DNA of 64,000 nt, taken from NCBI RefSeq assembly GCF_036711975.1, contig NC_091971.1:27535501-27599500 (forward strand). The letters are read 5' to 3'. The notes under the pieces are model-generated. The model searched no databases, was not told the origin of the DNA, and worked only from the letters and a program-made list of their open reading frames with translations. The DNA is from Onthophagus taurus (lineage: Eukaryota; Arthropoda; Insecta; Coleoptera; Scarabaeidae). Positions 34,165-44,539 of the stretch are shown here, piece after piece; the first letter of the stretch is position 1; each line of letters opens with the position of its first letter. Made by a program: the position numbers and the translations under genes.

Positions 34165-34534
34165 ACTTTTACCGCTTTTTTGATACTATCCGCAGGTAGG
34201 CGCAACAGCAAAAACGTACAACAACTAACAGATCTGGTGCTGCACTAAACGGGATCCGAACAGGGCATCTACAGTTTGCATACACAGGCATAATACGCGT
34301 TGCATACGGGCATAATACGCATTTCATACGAGAATAGAACGCTGTTGGTTCGTTGCAGTGGGCATAATAGTGTTCGGAACGTTTTCTTACGTGCTTGACA
34401 CGTTAGGTCCTAGTATGAAACGATGTAGTGGGCAAAGACCTTAAATATATACTTTAGTTGATGGGTTTAGAATTAAAACCCGCTAAATCAGTTCTACAAA
34501 TTATTTATTTATAAAAAATATAGATAAATTCGTA

Positions 34535-35559
34535 AAAAGTGAATTTGAAAATTTTTGTGTGTACGAGTCATATAGAGTTTGTTATAGGCATTTTACCAAG
34601 GCTGACAAAACTAGTAATATGTATTTCAGGAAGAATTGCGTGCCTTCGTTGTTTTTGCCAGGTAAATTTTTTTATATGTTAATATTATGATAATACAATC
34701 ATATAATATCAAATCATATAATATTATGATACAACAAGCAAGTTAAACTAAAGGCTGACGTTTTGAGTATGAAAAAATTCATGTATTTAAATATTAATTT
34801 AGGTCTCAAGGTATCTGTTCCTGTTCCATCACCTGCGCCACAGATTGATAAAGCCACATCTGCATCGTTGGAATGATGCGACTTTCAACTCCAATTTGTT
34901 CATCATCCAAAGAATCACGTAAGTAATTATTTGATTAAATGTTACCGTTGAGCAATAAAAATTATTAATGATATAGTGGAATCGATGATATAATGGATAA
35001 TATGGCTGTATGTCAGTGTCAGTGTCATTCAGCAGTTGAACTACACCTTGGGATTTCCCACTTGTTTAGTATTACATCGTTTCGTGAAATATTGATATAT
35101 TATATTGTTGTATAGGTGGGAAATAAAGGCATCATTATTATATATATGTCAATTTTTATATACAAGTCCTATCCCAATCCCACACAATAACGACGGATGA
35201 TCATGACGACGCAAGAGAAGATTTTACGTTGTTCCACGAAACAGCTACGACGAAATCTTGCTATATAGCGATTTCGTAATCGTAACTTTAAATTACGTTT
35301 GTGACAAGTTCAACTTGCATTGAAAAATGTTCCATTAAGAAAGATGGCACACCTGAACAAAAACGTAGTTCTATTTTGCGACATGCAACTACGAATTTCA
35401 AGAAATCGTGAAAAAGGTCGCCGTTTTAGTGACGATGAAAAATTGCTTTGTCTTAGCATTTACAAGCAGTCCGGACGATGTTATCGATACTTGAGTAAGT
35501 TATTTAATTTAACGTGCAAAAATACTCTTGTAGTCATGTTAACAGTTGTCTGTTTATAA
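34535..35559 (+). pseudogene. THAP-domain / P-element-like transposase fragment
   Basis: The second half of a THAP zinc-finger domain is seen at 34535-34660 (RVCYRHFTKADKTSNMYFRK, then NCVPSLFLPG), ending at a good donor (G|GTAAAT). A possible second exon starts after TTTAG at about 34802 (LKVSVPVPSPAPQIDKATSA). A later block at about 35320-35520 reads EKGRRFSDDEKLLCLSIYKQ and SGRCYRYLSKLF, which matches the helical region after the coiled coil in P-element and THAP9-like transposases. No catalytic core is present, and a stop truncates the last exon. P-superfamily origin is inferred from the THAP plus KGRRFS...KLF combination. Confidence 0.6.
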
Positions 35560-35583
35560 ACTTTATAAATAGTTATTTGAAAA

Positions 35584-36000
35584 ATGGATAGTGACAGTGA
35601 ATTTTCAAGCACACCTCCAGATATAGCAGATTTTGCTAAAAATATTACTCTTAATCTCCTGCTAACTAAATCCAGAGGTAACTACGAAAAACAATACAAT
35701 ATTTTCATGGATTGGCGTCGCTCAAAGAAAATTAAAAAATATTCGGAGAATGTATTGCTGACTTATTTTGGCGAAAAATCCAAAACTCTAAAATCTTCGA
35801 CCTTGTGGTCACAATATTCGATGCTTCGAAGCACTTTGCAAGTAAAAAAAAAAATATTAAGATCAGTAGATACACTAAACTGATTGCATTTTTGAAGTTA
35901 GAAGCAGTGGGTTACAAAGCAAAGAAGTCACAAACATTCTCAAAGGAACAAGGAGAACTTTATTAAATTTGCACCTGACGATGAACATTTGCTGAGAAAG
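35584..36000 (+). pseudogene. Crypton-like tyrosine recombinase, N-terminal part
   Basis: From ATG 35584 (MDSDSEFSSTPPDIADFAKN) the protein has NYEKQYNIFMDWRRSKK and YSENVLLTYFGEKSKTLKSS, then TLWSQYSMLRSTL. This resembles the helical core-binding domain in front of the catalytic domain of the tyrosine recombinases encoded by insect Crypton-like elements. A frame change at about 35870 leads to RYTKLIAFLKLEAVGYKAKK and then a further frame (NFIKFAPDDEHLLRKV) up to a possible donor at about 36000. The catalytic R-H-R-Y domain is not present. Classification is from general resemblance only. Confidence 0.45.
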
Positions 36001-36089
36001 GTACACACGTTTTACTATTTATTTTATTCTGATACAGAATTTCTCAGAATATTGTTTTTAAGTGATCTTAATCCTATGCAAGTCTTAAC

Positions 36090-36860
36090 TCATTACTGAC
36101 CGTTGACGTAGTAATACAGAGTATTAGTGATAGTATCTCGTGTAACTATCATTTGTATGCAGATGACCTTCAACTTTATATTGTTATATAACTGTTAACA
36201 ACCTCCCAGATGCTATGTTGCATCTTAACAACGATCGGAAACACACAAGGTCGAGGTATCCTATATGGTACACTGCGGAACTGAATAGCATGCTTAAATT
36301 AAAAAAGCATTACCACAAATTGTACAGAAGGACTGATTACAGTTATCATTACACAAGATATAGTCGCTTTCGCCGAGACTGTAAATCACGCATTGGAGAT
36401 AATCGTCGTAAATATGTCGGTTCTTTGGAGGGAGATGTAAAAGACAATCCTAAAAAATTTTGGCACTTTGTTAACATGAGTAGAATCAACTCGAACTCCC
36501 CAAGTGTTTTGAAATGGAATGGTAAAACCATAACCGATTTACCTACTATAGTGAATTTATTTGCTGACCATTTCAAAAGTATGTATAGTCGTACCTCATT
36601 CGCTGCCTCCAATAGGGGGTTTCTTTCGGTATCTCTGAACTTAGCTATGGCGAAATGGTGGAATCTTTCAATAGATTTAAGGCAAAAAATACAACCGGGC
36701 CAGATGGCATTTCTGCATTTATAGTTAAAGACTGAGCACCTGCATTTCTGCGACCACTGCAACATATGATTGGAAATTGAAAAGACTTCAGAACAATTCT
36801 ATACGGTACATTTTTGATTTAGGAAAGTTTCAGCATATTACTCCATATCGTAATAACCTA
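36090..36860 (+). pseudogene. LINE ORF2 fragments, rearranged
   Basis: A YHLYADDLQLYI block (about 36145-36185) comes from the catalytic centre of a LINE reverse transcriptase. It is followed, out of natural order, by the linker between endonuclease and RT (36215-36720: SRYPIWYTAELNSMLKLKKH, PKKFWHFVNMSRINSNSPSV, LFADHFKSMYS), the start of the RT (TTGPDGISAFIVKD in another frame) and a C-terminal block (NNSIRYIFDLGKFQHITPYR, about 36795-36855). The order shows deletion and rearrangement, or two overlapping fragments. A jockey/CR1-like LINE is most likely. Confidence 0.6.
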
Positions 36861-37158
36861 TACTTTTGTAGTAACCTAACTTTTCGAAATTTGGAAGTAC
36901 CATAACTTCATTTTTTTAAAAGGCACCCCCTTATTTTATTACTTAGTCTTCGGTGTCTCATTTTACATATTTTATACTCGATATGTCCTATACCTAACAT
37001 TAATAGTTTGGGAAATAATTAAGGTTTTTGATATTAACTATATATAATTTATTAATTATATTAACCTAGTGTGCCATCGAAAATGTTTAATGACTTATTG
37101 ACAAACGTCAATGTCTGATTTACGTTGTTTGATGCTTATGAGTCTAAAACCAGTTAAA
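36861..37158. other. Non-coding spacer
   Basis: No gene recognised. AT-rich, with no visible repeat ends. Confidence 0.35.
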
Positions 37159-37362
37159 ATGGATATTAATAACGTAAATAATGTTTATACAAATGAAGAA
37201 ATCCTTAATTTATTTTTTGTGCACGGAACGTGCAACAAAGTTCTTAGTAAAACTTACAGAATGTTTAATGAAAACTATCCACATTTACCTCCGCTGACAA
37301 AAGGTAAATTTAGAAGAATGGAAGGAAATTTTTTGTATTTGGACGAATTAATCACGTGTTAA
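37159..37362 (+). pseudogene. Transposase-like helix-turn-helix fragment
   Basis: MDINNVNNVYTNEEILNLFF and VHGTCNKVLSKTYRMFNENY resemble the DUF4817-type N-terminal helix-turn-helix seen in Tc1/mariner-related transposases (Y-x-EE-x-x-x-x-x-F/Y-G-x-C pattern). The frame stops after 67 codons and no catalytic core follows. Possibly a solo fragment; identification is tentative. Confidence 0.35.
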
Positions 37363-38189
37363 GGTGGGTACTGACTTGAGCATTTTAGTCCGAGCGAACC
37401 GAGCGCGCACAACTGAATTAGTTTGAATTAGTTCGGGAATCGAACGCACCGAACTTTTTCGAAGACTTGTCGGTAAATGTGATTTGTTCAAAGGGATTTA
37501 TTCGTTCGTTGGTGTTCAGTGAGTACGGGCATTGGTGAAGTTCAGTACGCACAGTGGTCACTTTTGCCAATTTGAATGAGCGAAAGTCAAATATCCGATT
37601 GGACACTTTAAAACTTTTTATTACATAAAAATAATCCTGAATCCTTGAAAGTATTAAATCTAACAATTAAAACATTTTAAGATCGAACGTGGAATAAGGA
37701 AACGCTGCAATAAAAATGATCGTACAAGACTTGACGCACTCGCACTTACGCGGTTGTCTGTCATATTTAGTTTTTTGATTGAATTCACGCTAAATAAAGC
37801 TCTTTTCGCTGTTCTTGCTATGAATCCTGTAAAAATAAGTAAGCAATTTATAGTGTAAAAACAATAAGAGTTTGTTGAACATTAGTAAAGATTTATGGCT
37901 TTAAAAATTGCTTTTACAAATTACTATTTTTTAAATTTTGTGTTAAATTTGTTAAAGTAAATCATTACGAATTGGCGTGTATTGATCGAATTATTTATAT
38001 AATGTTATCAAATAACTTATTAATAATTGGTTTAGATTAAATTTAGTTGCAGCTTTTCGCAACTTTAGACTTTATTAACGTTTTTAGATTTGTGATTCGG
38101 AGTACAACAAGAAACATTATTTTGCATTTGGCAGGATGAAACAAACGTGGATGAAAAAACTAAGGCAGTATTAAGTTTTTAACGCAAAA
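37363..38189. other. Non-coding region, possible Transib 5' end at 37550
   Basis: CACAGTGGTCA at 37550-37560 matches the terminal heptamer and next bases of the Transib element at 32747, and it lies about 640 bp upstream of the Transib transposase at 38190. The preceding five bases are GTACG. No matching right end was found, so this is only a candidate terminus. The AAGGTGGGTACTGACTTGAG phrase at about 37362 looks like a transposon end, but its partner was not found. Confidence 0.35.
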
Positions 38190-40096
38190 AAGTGACTTTT
38201 TGGAATATGAGAAGGATTTTAAATATTTAATTATGAAAACAATTGAACACTTTTGCAGTCAATTAATGTTAAAATGGAAAAAATGCCATCGTATTAAAAA
38301 GATATTTATCTCAAAGAATGACAAATGGCTCGGCGAGAAAATTGTTTTTAAGGGACTTCCATCCAAAACAACTCTATCACGGTCTGGAAGACCAGAAAAA
38401 TCTTTTGATAGTTGTAGTTCGTCTCCTGCAGACTCCTGCAGACGTTTACGCAAGATGAACTGACTTACGCATCTTAGGCGAACGGGAAAAAGAGATGCAG
38501 CTTATATAATCAAACAAGCGTCTAGTTTATCTCCTAAGAGGGTAACAAGAATAAAAAAAAATATCTTTGTCAGATTCTCCTTCACAACAACTACCAACAA
38601 AAATTACGGCTGAAAAGGCGCTCGCTTTATACGTAAATTCAAAAATGACGAAAAAACAATTCATTGCTGTACAACAAATGAGCAAATCTCATAATGCAAA
38701 CATTTACCCAAATTATAATGCATTGCTGCTTGCAAAAAAAACAATGTTATCCAAATGAGATAACAATTAGTGAAATTTCAGCCGAAGTCAAGCTCCAATC
38801 GTTAGTTGAACATACAATTCAAAGATTACTTTCCGTTCAAAATGAAGTGCTTCAACATATCACGTAGTAGTAGTATTATTAAAAAAATGAACATATATTT
38901 CAAGTGGGGTTGTGATGGTGCAGCGGGACAAAGCTGTTATAAACAGGTTTTTGAACGCGAAGAATATGATGACTCATTTTCGTTTTCAATTTATATAGTG
39001 CCATTACGAATCATAGGTGTATTTGAAAATGAACAGGAATTTGTTATATGGCAAAATGAATCAACATCGTCAACAAAATACTGTCAACCAGTAAAAATAA
39101 TTTTTCATAAAGAAACAAAAGAATTTATCAAAAATGAAATTGAAAATATTAAAAAACAAATAGATGAACTGCCTCCAATGACTACTGAATTTCAAACAAA
39201 TCTGATACCGTGTTATTCCTTATATTCTTTAACCATGATTGATGGTAAAATTTGCAGCTGGTTATCTGATACCTCCACCTTTGTGGAGCTTCTCCGAAGC
39301 AAATGAATGATATAGATGTCGTATTAAAACGAGTCATAAAAGAAGATAACTTGGAATATGGAATTTCAAGCCTCCATGCGTGGATAAAAGCGTTTGAGTG
39401 CATTTTACATATTGCATACAGATTAGAGATATGTAAATGGCAAGTCAGGAAAGAAGATAACGAAAAAGTAGAAACAAGGAAGAAAGAAATACAAGAAAAA
39501 TTTCGTCGTAACATTGGTCTTTTGGTTGATATGCCTAAGCCCGGTTTTAGGACAACCAATGACGGCAATACAGCCAGACGTTTTTTCAGAACTCCTGAAT
39601 TAGCTTCTGAAATCACAGGAGTGAAAGAAAATTTTATAAAACGAATAAGTACCATTTTAATTACCATTTCCTGTGGTTTCGAAGTAAATAACGTACTATT
39701 CCAAAGTTATTGTATAGATACTGCAAGGATCTATGTTAATTTGTATCCTTGGTATTATATGCCACAAAGTTTATATAAAATATTATTTCATGGGGCAGAT
39801 CTAATAAAAAGTCGCTTTTACCTATCGGACAAATGTCCGAAGACGTACAAGAATCACGAAATAAGGATTCAAAACAATATAGACAGTTGTTTTCGCGTAA
39901 ATTCACTCGGCCGCAGACACTCGAGGATATGATGCACTTGCTACTCGTATCATCCGATCCACTAATTAGTAGTTTGCGACCATCACAACCTAAGAAAAGT
40001 AGCACTTTGCCATCAGAAGTTAAAAAAATGATTAAATGTAGCATAAATAATAGTAGTGAAAGTGAATCTTATAATAGTGACATAGACAATAACTAA
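38190..40096 (+). pseudogene. Transib transposase (RAG1-related DDE enzyme), second family
   Basis: Transib transposases cut at CACARTG-type ends and are the closest relatives of the RAG1 recombinase core. The N-terminal part (SGRPEKSFDSCSSSPADSC) carries a GRP-SF block typical of the family. The first catalytic D is in KWGCDGAAGQSCYKQ (codon 38914-38916), followed by WQNESTSSTKYCQPVKIIF. The second D is in LTMIDGKICSW (39241-39243). Then come a Cys-containing HLCGASPKQMNDID block, ISSLHAWIKAFECILHIAYR, and the E in DVQESRNKDSKQYRQLF (39851-39853). All three catalytic residues are present. Frameshifts at about 39275 and about 39815 and breaks in the N-terminal third (38461-38805) make it a pseudogene. 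It differs clearly in sequence from the Transib copy at 43813. Confidence 0.85.
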
Positions 40097-40752
40097 AAAA
40101 TACAAATAAATTTTTTTTCTATTTTCAGTTACATGTTACACTTTAAAAACTGGTGTTGTTTGATTACGTGTAATTTTATCAAAAACCATTGCCTTAAAGC
40201 GTTTCTTCGTTTATTTATACTTTGTACGTTTATTTTAGTAGGGTAATGTAACCGGCTGTGGGCCATCACCGGTTGTGGGCCACCTATTGCTATCTTTTGA
40301 CGTTTGCCAAATATGGCGGATCTGAGTAGGAGGTTATGTGTACATTGACAGTAGGTAGTATTGGTGCGAACATCAAAGTGACAGGACGCTTTTGATGCGC
40401 AGTTGCAAACAAACGAAAAAAACGACGAAAAAATTTACGATATAGTAATATTTGAATAAGTTGTGAGTGTGATAAAGTGAAGTGAAGTATTGCAAAGAGG
40501 TAAGTGTTATGGATTTTTATGCAGTATTTGCGGTAAATTTTACGATTTTATATCGAGTTTGCTCAAAGTTTTTCGCCACGAGAATTTTGAAAGTCACTTA
40601 AGGAATGGCTGCTATTACCGGTTGTGGGCCACCTTTTGTAACCGGTTGTGGGCCACCATGTTTTTTGCATGAAAATCGTGTTTTTGACTTCCCTGTCAAG
40701 GTGGTTCCCAGGTTTATTCGTGTTTATTATGCATTTTTACGCATTTTCAGCC

Positions 40753-42831
40753 ATGTCTACCCCGACGAAAAAGAAAGACGAACCGAAGGAAACTGATTTC
40801 AATGCGATCGTACAAGCCATCAAGCATTGTTTGATCGAAAAGACGCCCGTCAGAGAGGCTGCTCGAGCCTGCAATGTTCCTCTTACCAATTTGCAGCGGT
40901 ATCTGAAGAAAGTTGGTGACAAATTTGACGACATTTCTGCCGTACAAGATGGTGAACTGATGGAATACCTCCGTAAATGCAGCCAACGAACACCTTCGAA
41001 TATGGTTTGTTTTTGAAGTGAAACTTTTTAAGCGGCGCCTAGCGCACGACATACACATTTTCCATACAACATACGGCATATATTTACATACGCACAATTG
41101 GAACCAACTTTTTCCGCAAGGTCTTAAGCTTGCTTGTAATTTTTTTCACTTTCCACTAACACATCAGACTTTTTTCAATTTTTTTTTCTGTAATTTTTCA
41201 ACAGATTTTCAACGAGGATCAAGAAAAGGATCTCGTCCAATACATTTTGAAATGCGTTGGTCATTTCTACGGGCTCAGCATCACCGAGCTCCGTGAATTA
41301 GCATATCAGCTCGCCAAAAAAATTGATGTTTGCCCAGAAGGTTGGGCTGATGAAAAGATGGCCCCATGGCATTGGTATTATAAGTTCATGAAACGCCACC
41401 CCCAACTTGTATTACGCACCCCTGAACAAACCTCAATGAATCGAGTCAAAGCATTTTGTAAAACCAATGTCGAACGGTTTTTTGAAAATTTTGATTCAGT
41501 TTTTTCTTCGGGGCATGACTTTAGGGCAACCCACATTTTTAACATGGACGAGAGTGGCTTCTGTACCGTGCCATCGAAAATAGGCAAAGTGATTGCTTTG
41601 AAGGGAATGCGTCGCGTGGGAAAAATGGAAGCTGCCGAAAGGGGATCAATGGTCACGATGGCATTGACAGTGAGTGCTGCCGGCAACAGCATTCCACCAT
41701 TTTTTTCTTTTTCCGAGGAAGAAAATGCAGAGCAGCATTTTGCAGCAAATGATTCAGGTTGGATGTGTCAGCCAGATTTTGTTAATTATATGCGCCATTT
41801 CATCGCCTTCGCGAAACCGTCGCTCGACTCGCAGGTGATTCTTCTGATGGACAATCATTGTTCACATTTGTCTCTAGAAGCCATTGACTTGGCCGTTGAA
41901 AGTGGCGTTCATATCGTCACTTTTCCACCGCACTGTAGTCACAGATTACAACCGTTGGACGTGTCTGTGTTTGGACCGGTGAAGTCTTATTACAGTGTTC
42001 TGCTTGGCAAAAGAACAATGCAAACAAGGTAACACTCTTCTCAAAACTTGTTTTGTTTTGCAAATTTTAAACTAATTTCGTTTTAAATGTTTCTAGATAT
42101 TAGAAATACGTCATATTGCTGGCCTGGTGTGTAAGGCTCTTGATCTGGCTTTGACACCTAAAGTGATCAAGTCTGGTTTTAGAGCGACCGGCATATGTCC
42201 ATACGATCCAGACATTTTTTCTGATGCCGACTTTGTTCAAGCTGTTGATCCGAATGAGGCAGAGGTTGCCGCCGAGGGGCCCATCGATGAAAAGAATCAG
42301 CGTCGAATCGTGGTTGGGCCATTAGTTGGACGTGAGGAGGTTATGCCCACAACACCTGGACCGTCATCTCGATCGACTTCTGTTAGTTGTCTTTTGGATG
42401 AAATTGGCCCCTTACAAGGCGCTTTACCCAAAAAATCATCAAATCGCGGCCGAAAGCCAATGAAAAGCGCGATTTTAACGTCTCCGGAAACCGTTGCTGC
42501 TTTGCATGAAAAAGCAGCAAAAAAGCGAGCTGCTCCAACGCCCATCAAAAATGCCAAACGCAAGGCAACACCTCCAGCCAAACCGCCGGCCAAACGCAAG
42601 GCAACACCTCCAGCCAAACCGCCGGCCAAACGCAAGAAGCAGGAGACTTCTGACGAAGAACATTTGGACATTTGTTTTATCTGTTTGGACCTTCTGCCAC
42701 CAAAATTGACGAGAGCGAATTCCATCAAATGCAACGGTGGCTGCGATCGGTTTGTGCATTTGAAATGCGCCGCTATGACGAAGAGCTATTTTACATGCAA
42801 AAATTGCGAAACTGAAGAGGACGATGATTAA
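40753..42831 (+). CDS. Pogo-type transposase with CENP-B-like HTH and PHD-like finger
   Basis: Exon 1 (40753-41004) starts MSTPTKKKDEPKETDFNAIV and holds a Psq-like helix-turn-helix (VREAARACNVPLTNLQRYLK). It joins in phase, through a GT-AG intron (41005-41204), to exon 2 (41205-42028). That exon has a CENP-B-type DNA-binding region, then the DDE core: HIFNMDESGFCTVPSK (first D), QVILLMDNHCSHLSLEAIDL (second D), PPHCSHRLQPLDVSVFGPVK (third D). Exon 3 would start at 42097 after TTTCTAG (ILEIRHIAGLVCKALDLALT) and ends at 42831 with an acidic tail. Between them lies a lysine-rich repeat and a CFICLDLLP...C...CDRFVHLKC...CKNC zinc finger resembling a PHD. As I read it, the exon 2-exon 3 junction is out of phase by one base, so either the splice site differs or there is a 1-bp indel. 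Otherwise the gene is open. Confidence 0.8.
42554..42636 (+). repeat. 36-bp tandem repeat inside pogo ORF
   Basis: Two exact 36-bp units plus a partial third encode repeated KRKATPPAKPPA, a basic AT-hook or nuclear-localisation-like linker just before the zinc finger. Confidence 0.9.
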
Positions 42832-43344
42832 TTAGAAAAAGTGCTATTTTCTTGATGTTTTTTGCCACTAGAGGCTGTATTGATGAATAAATTTAGATAT
42901 TTCATATTTTTTTGGTGATTTTTCTTCATTATTTCGCATTTGTAGTAGATTTTCCGGGGTGGCCCACAACCGGTTACAAAATTTTTTTTGGCGAAAAACA
43001 ACCTTTTAACAAAATTTGTGAAAAAAAATTTATTTTCGCGAAATTAAAAAAAAAAAAATGTTTTTTGAGTTAGCTACTGCCCTTAGCTTTCCATTAGTAT
43101 CTAAAAGTCGAAAAAATTTTTACTTGAATTCAAGTTACGGGCAAAAAATGAAACCCGGCCCACAACCGGTTACATTCCCCTACTTTTTCAGTAATACACT
43201 GTTGGAAATAATTCACGAGCACACCCTGTATAATCTGAACGCGTGTGTCTAGCGCAATAAAATTTGGTATGGAAGTAGTACTAAAGTAGTGTAACTTACT
43301 CTCACATGGAGAGCGGCACAACTCTGCTGGGAGGAGAAACTTCA

Positions 43345-43811
43345 ATAGCGAGAGTATCCCCCGTGAGCTTCGCGTACCATCGCTACACGACGTGGCATGG
43401 ACTCTATAAGTCGCTGTATTGTAGCGAGAGGGACGGCCAACCATGTCACCTCAACTTGCCTCCATAGCTCCTCAACGTTAGCCGAGGAAGCCGGATAACG
43501 TAGAAGTCTCCGACCAGTCATGTCCCAAACATGTTCGATCAGATTCAGATGCGGAAACCGAGCTAGCCATGGAAGCATTCGTATACGGTGCCCTTTCACA
43601 AAGGTCTGTACAACACGCCCGATGTGCTGTCGTAAGTTGTCGTGTATGTATAGTACCTGGGAGCCGCCGAACGTAGGGAAGCACAACGGACCGTACCACC
43701 TCATCTACGTATCGTTGACCCGTCATGGTCTGCTATACACGCAGCAGACGTGTACGTCCACCATATGTAATTGCACTCCATACCATAATGCTCGGTTGTC
43801 GGTGCACTTCG
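43345..43811 (-). pseudogene. Tc1-like transposase, C-terminal part
   Basis: On the minus strand TTEHYGMECNYIWWTYTSAA recalls the VWGAI-x-YGGRT strand. A frame change leads to TMTGQRYVDEVVRSVVLPYV, and another near 43690 to LYIHDNLRQHIGRVVQTFVK (second catalytic D) and RFPHLNLIEHVWDMTGRRLL (third residue, E, in the NLIE motif). The sequence ends REAHGGYSRY near 43345. The second-to-third spacing is close to that of Tc1 DD34E enzymes. At least two frameshifts and the Transib insertion break the gene. Confidence 0.75.
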
Positions 43812-44425
43812 GTCCACTTTTTCAAGACAATGCGTTGTTGCTATCTTGAACAGTATAGAAAGGTCTTCATTTGGCACTTTTCTAATTTTTAAAATATTTT
43901 TGCAGAAATACGTAATAAGCACTTCTTTTAAAGCTAATTAACACCTACTTGAAGTTACAACCAAATGTTTTAAGATATATATCTCGCAGAAGACGCAAGA
44001 AGAACTTTTGTCGCTAGAATATTCTTATTCTTTGAGATGTGCTCTATATAACATCATAACCACATCTTGCTTTAACTTGCTCCTTTCCAAGATATTAACG
44101 ATCAAAGCTGATCAGTGACTGAGTGTGTTATTTGACCGTTTTCATATAAAATGCTTATATTCTTTTTCTTAAAAGATAAATCTCGTATATTTGGTGTAAA
44201 CTTGCATAACAATAATAGAATACCAGACTTAAAGTTTCAGGCATATCTAACAACCGGAAGTGGTTGTTAGATACAGTGCGGCAAAAAACTGGAACACTTG
44301 AAATATCTACTTTTTTTGTAAGTACGAAGGCTTTCACGGCCGGAGTAAATTGAACTAAAATTAAAACTAAAACTAGAACTAACACTAGAAACTTTCGGGT
44401 TTTGCCGTGCGTCTTTTAAGAAAAG

Positions 44426-44467
44426 GTTTGACGTTTCGGATGCCATGTTGCAACCTTCTTCAGAAAC
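44426..44467 (-). ncRNA. Hammerhead-ribozyme-like motif
   Basis: Read on the minus strand the order is GTTT, CTGAAGA, A, GGTTGC, AACATG, GCATCC, GAAAC, GTC, AAAC. CTGAAGA and GAAA are the hammerhead core. GGTTGC/GCATCC can form helix II (one T-T mismatch) and GTTT/AAAC can close helix I around the GTC cleavage triplet, with a minimal helix III. One unpaired A follows CTGAAGA. Minimal hammerheads of this kind are known from Penelope-like retroelements, where the surrounding phrase (GGCTTTCACGGC, here at about 44329) is also common. Self-cleavage is inferred from the pattern only. Confidence 0.5.
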
Positions 44468-44539
44468 ACTTCGAACCAGTTTTATTAAATAATATTTAAA
44501 AAATTTTTTTTAAATGTTTCGATAATTATCCAAATGTAA

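Larger units (their letters stand above)
32164..34441. mobile_element. PIF/Harbinger derivative with MADF ORF1, TSD TAA
   Basis: The ends start AGGTCTTTGCCCACTACA and are inverted. The similarity extends over about 28 bases with two mismatches. TAA flanks both sides (32161-32163, 34442-34444). Inside, a MADF-type ORF1 start lies on the + strand, and the start of a transposase gene lies on the - strand, the usual opposed arrangement of Harbinger elements, but the bulk of both genes is gone. A Transib element (32747-34078) has inserted in the transposase start. Without it the element would be about 0.94 kb. It is a different family from the 47068 element. Confidence 0.8.
40241..43180 (+). mobile_element. 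Pogo/Tigger-type Tc1-mariner element, 2940 bp, TSD TA
   Basis: The inverted ends are GGGTAATGTAACCGG at the left and CCGGTTACATTCCCC at the right (one base different), flanked by TA (40239-40240, 43181-43182). The phrase CCGGTTGTGGGCCACC is repeated several times inside the left end (40268, about 40617 and about 40640) and once more near the right (about 42961), which are probable transposase-binding sites. One intron-containing gene is encoded. Confidence 0.88.

Noticed and set aside
42297-42759. Two overlapping minus-strand open frames (up to 145 codons) opposite the pogo gene.
   Set aside because: They mirror the repetitive lysine/proline codons of the sense gene. Composition is arginine/glycine/alanine-rich with no domain.
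44153-44385. Possibility that the shared 44153-44480 / 33008-33330 block is a separate element inserted independently in both Transib copies.
   Set aside because: Both copies have it at the same position with the same flanks, so it was present before the copies split. It is treated as part of the family, although its ultimate origin may be a Penelope-like element.
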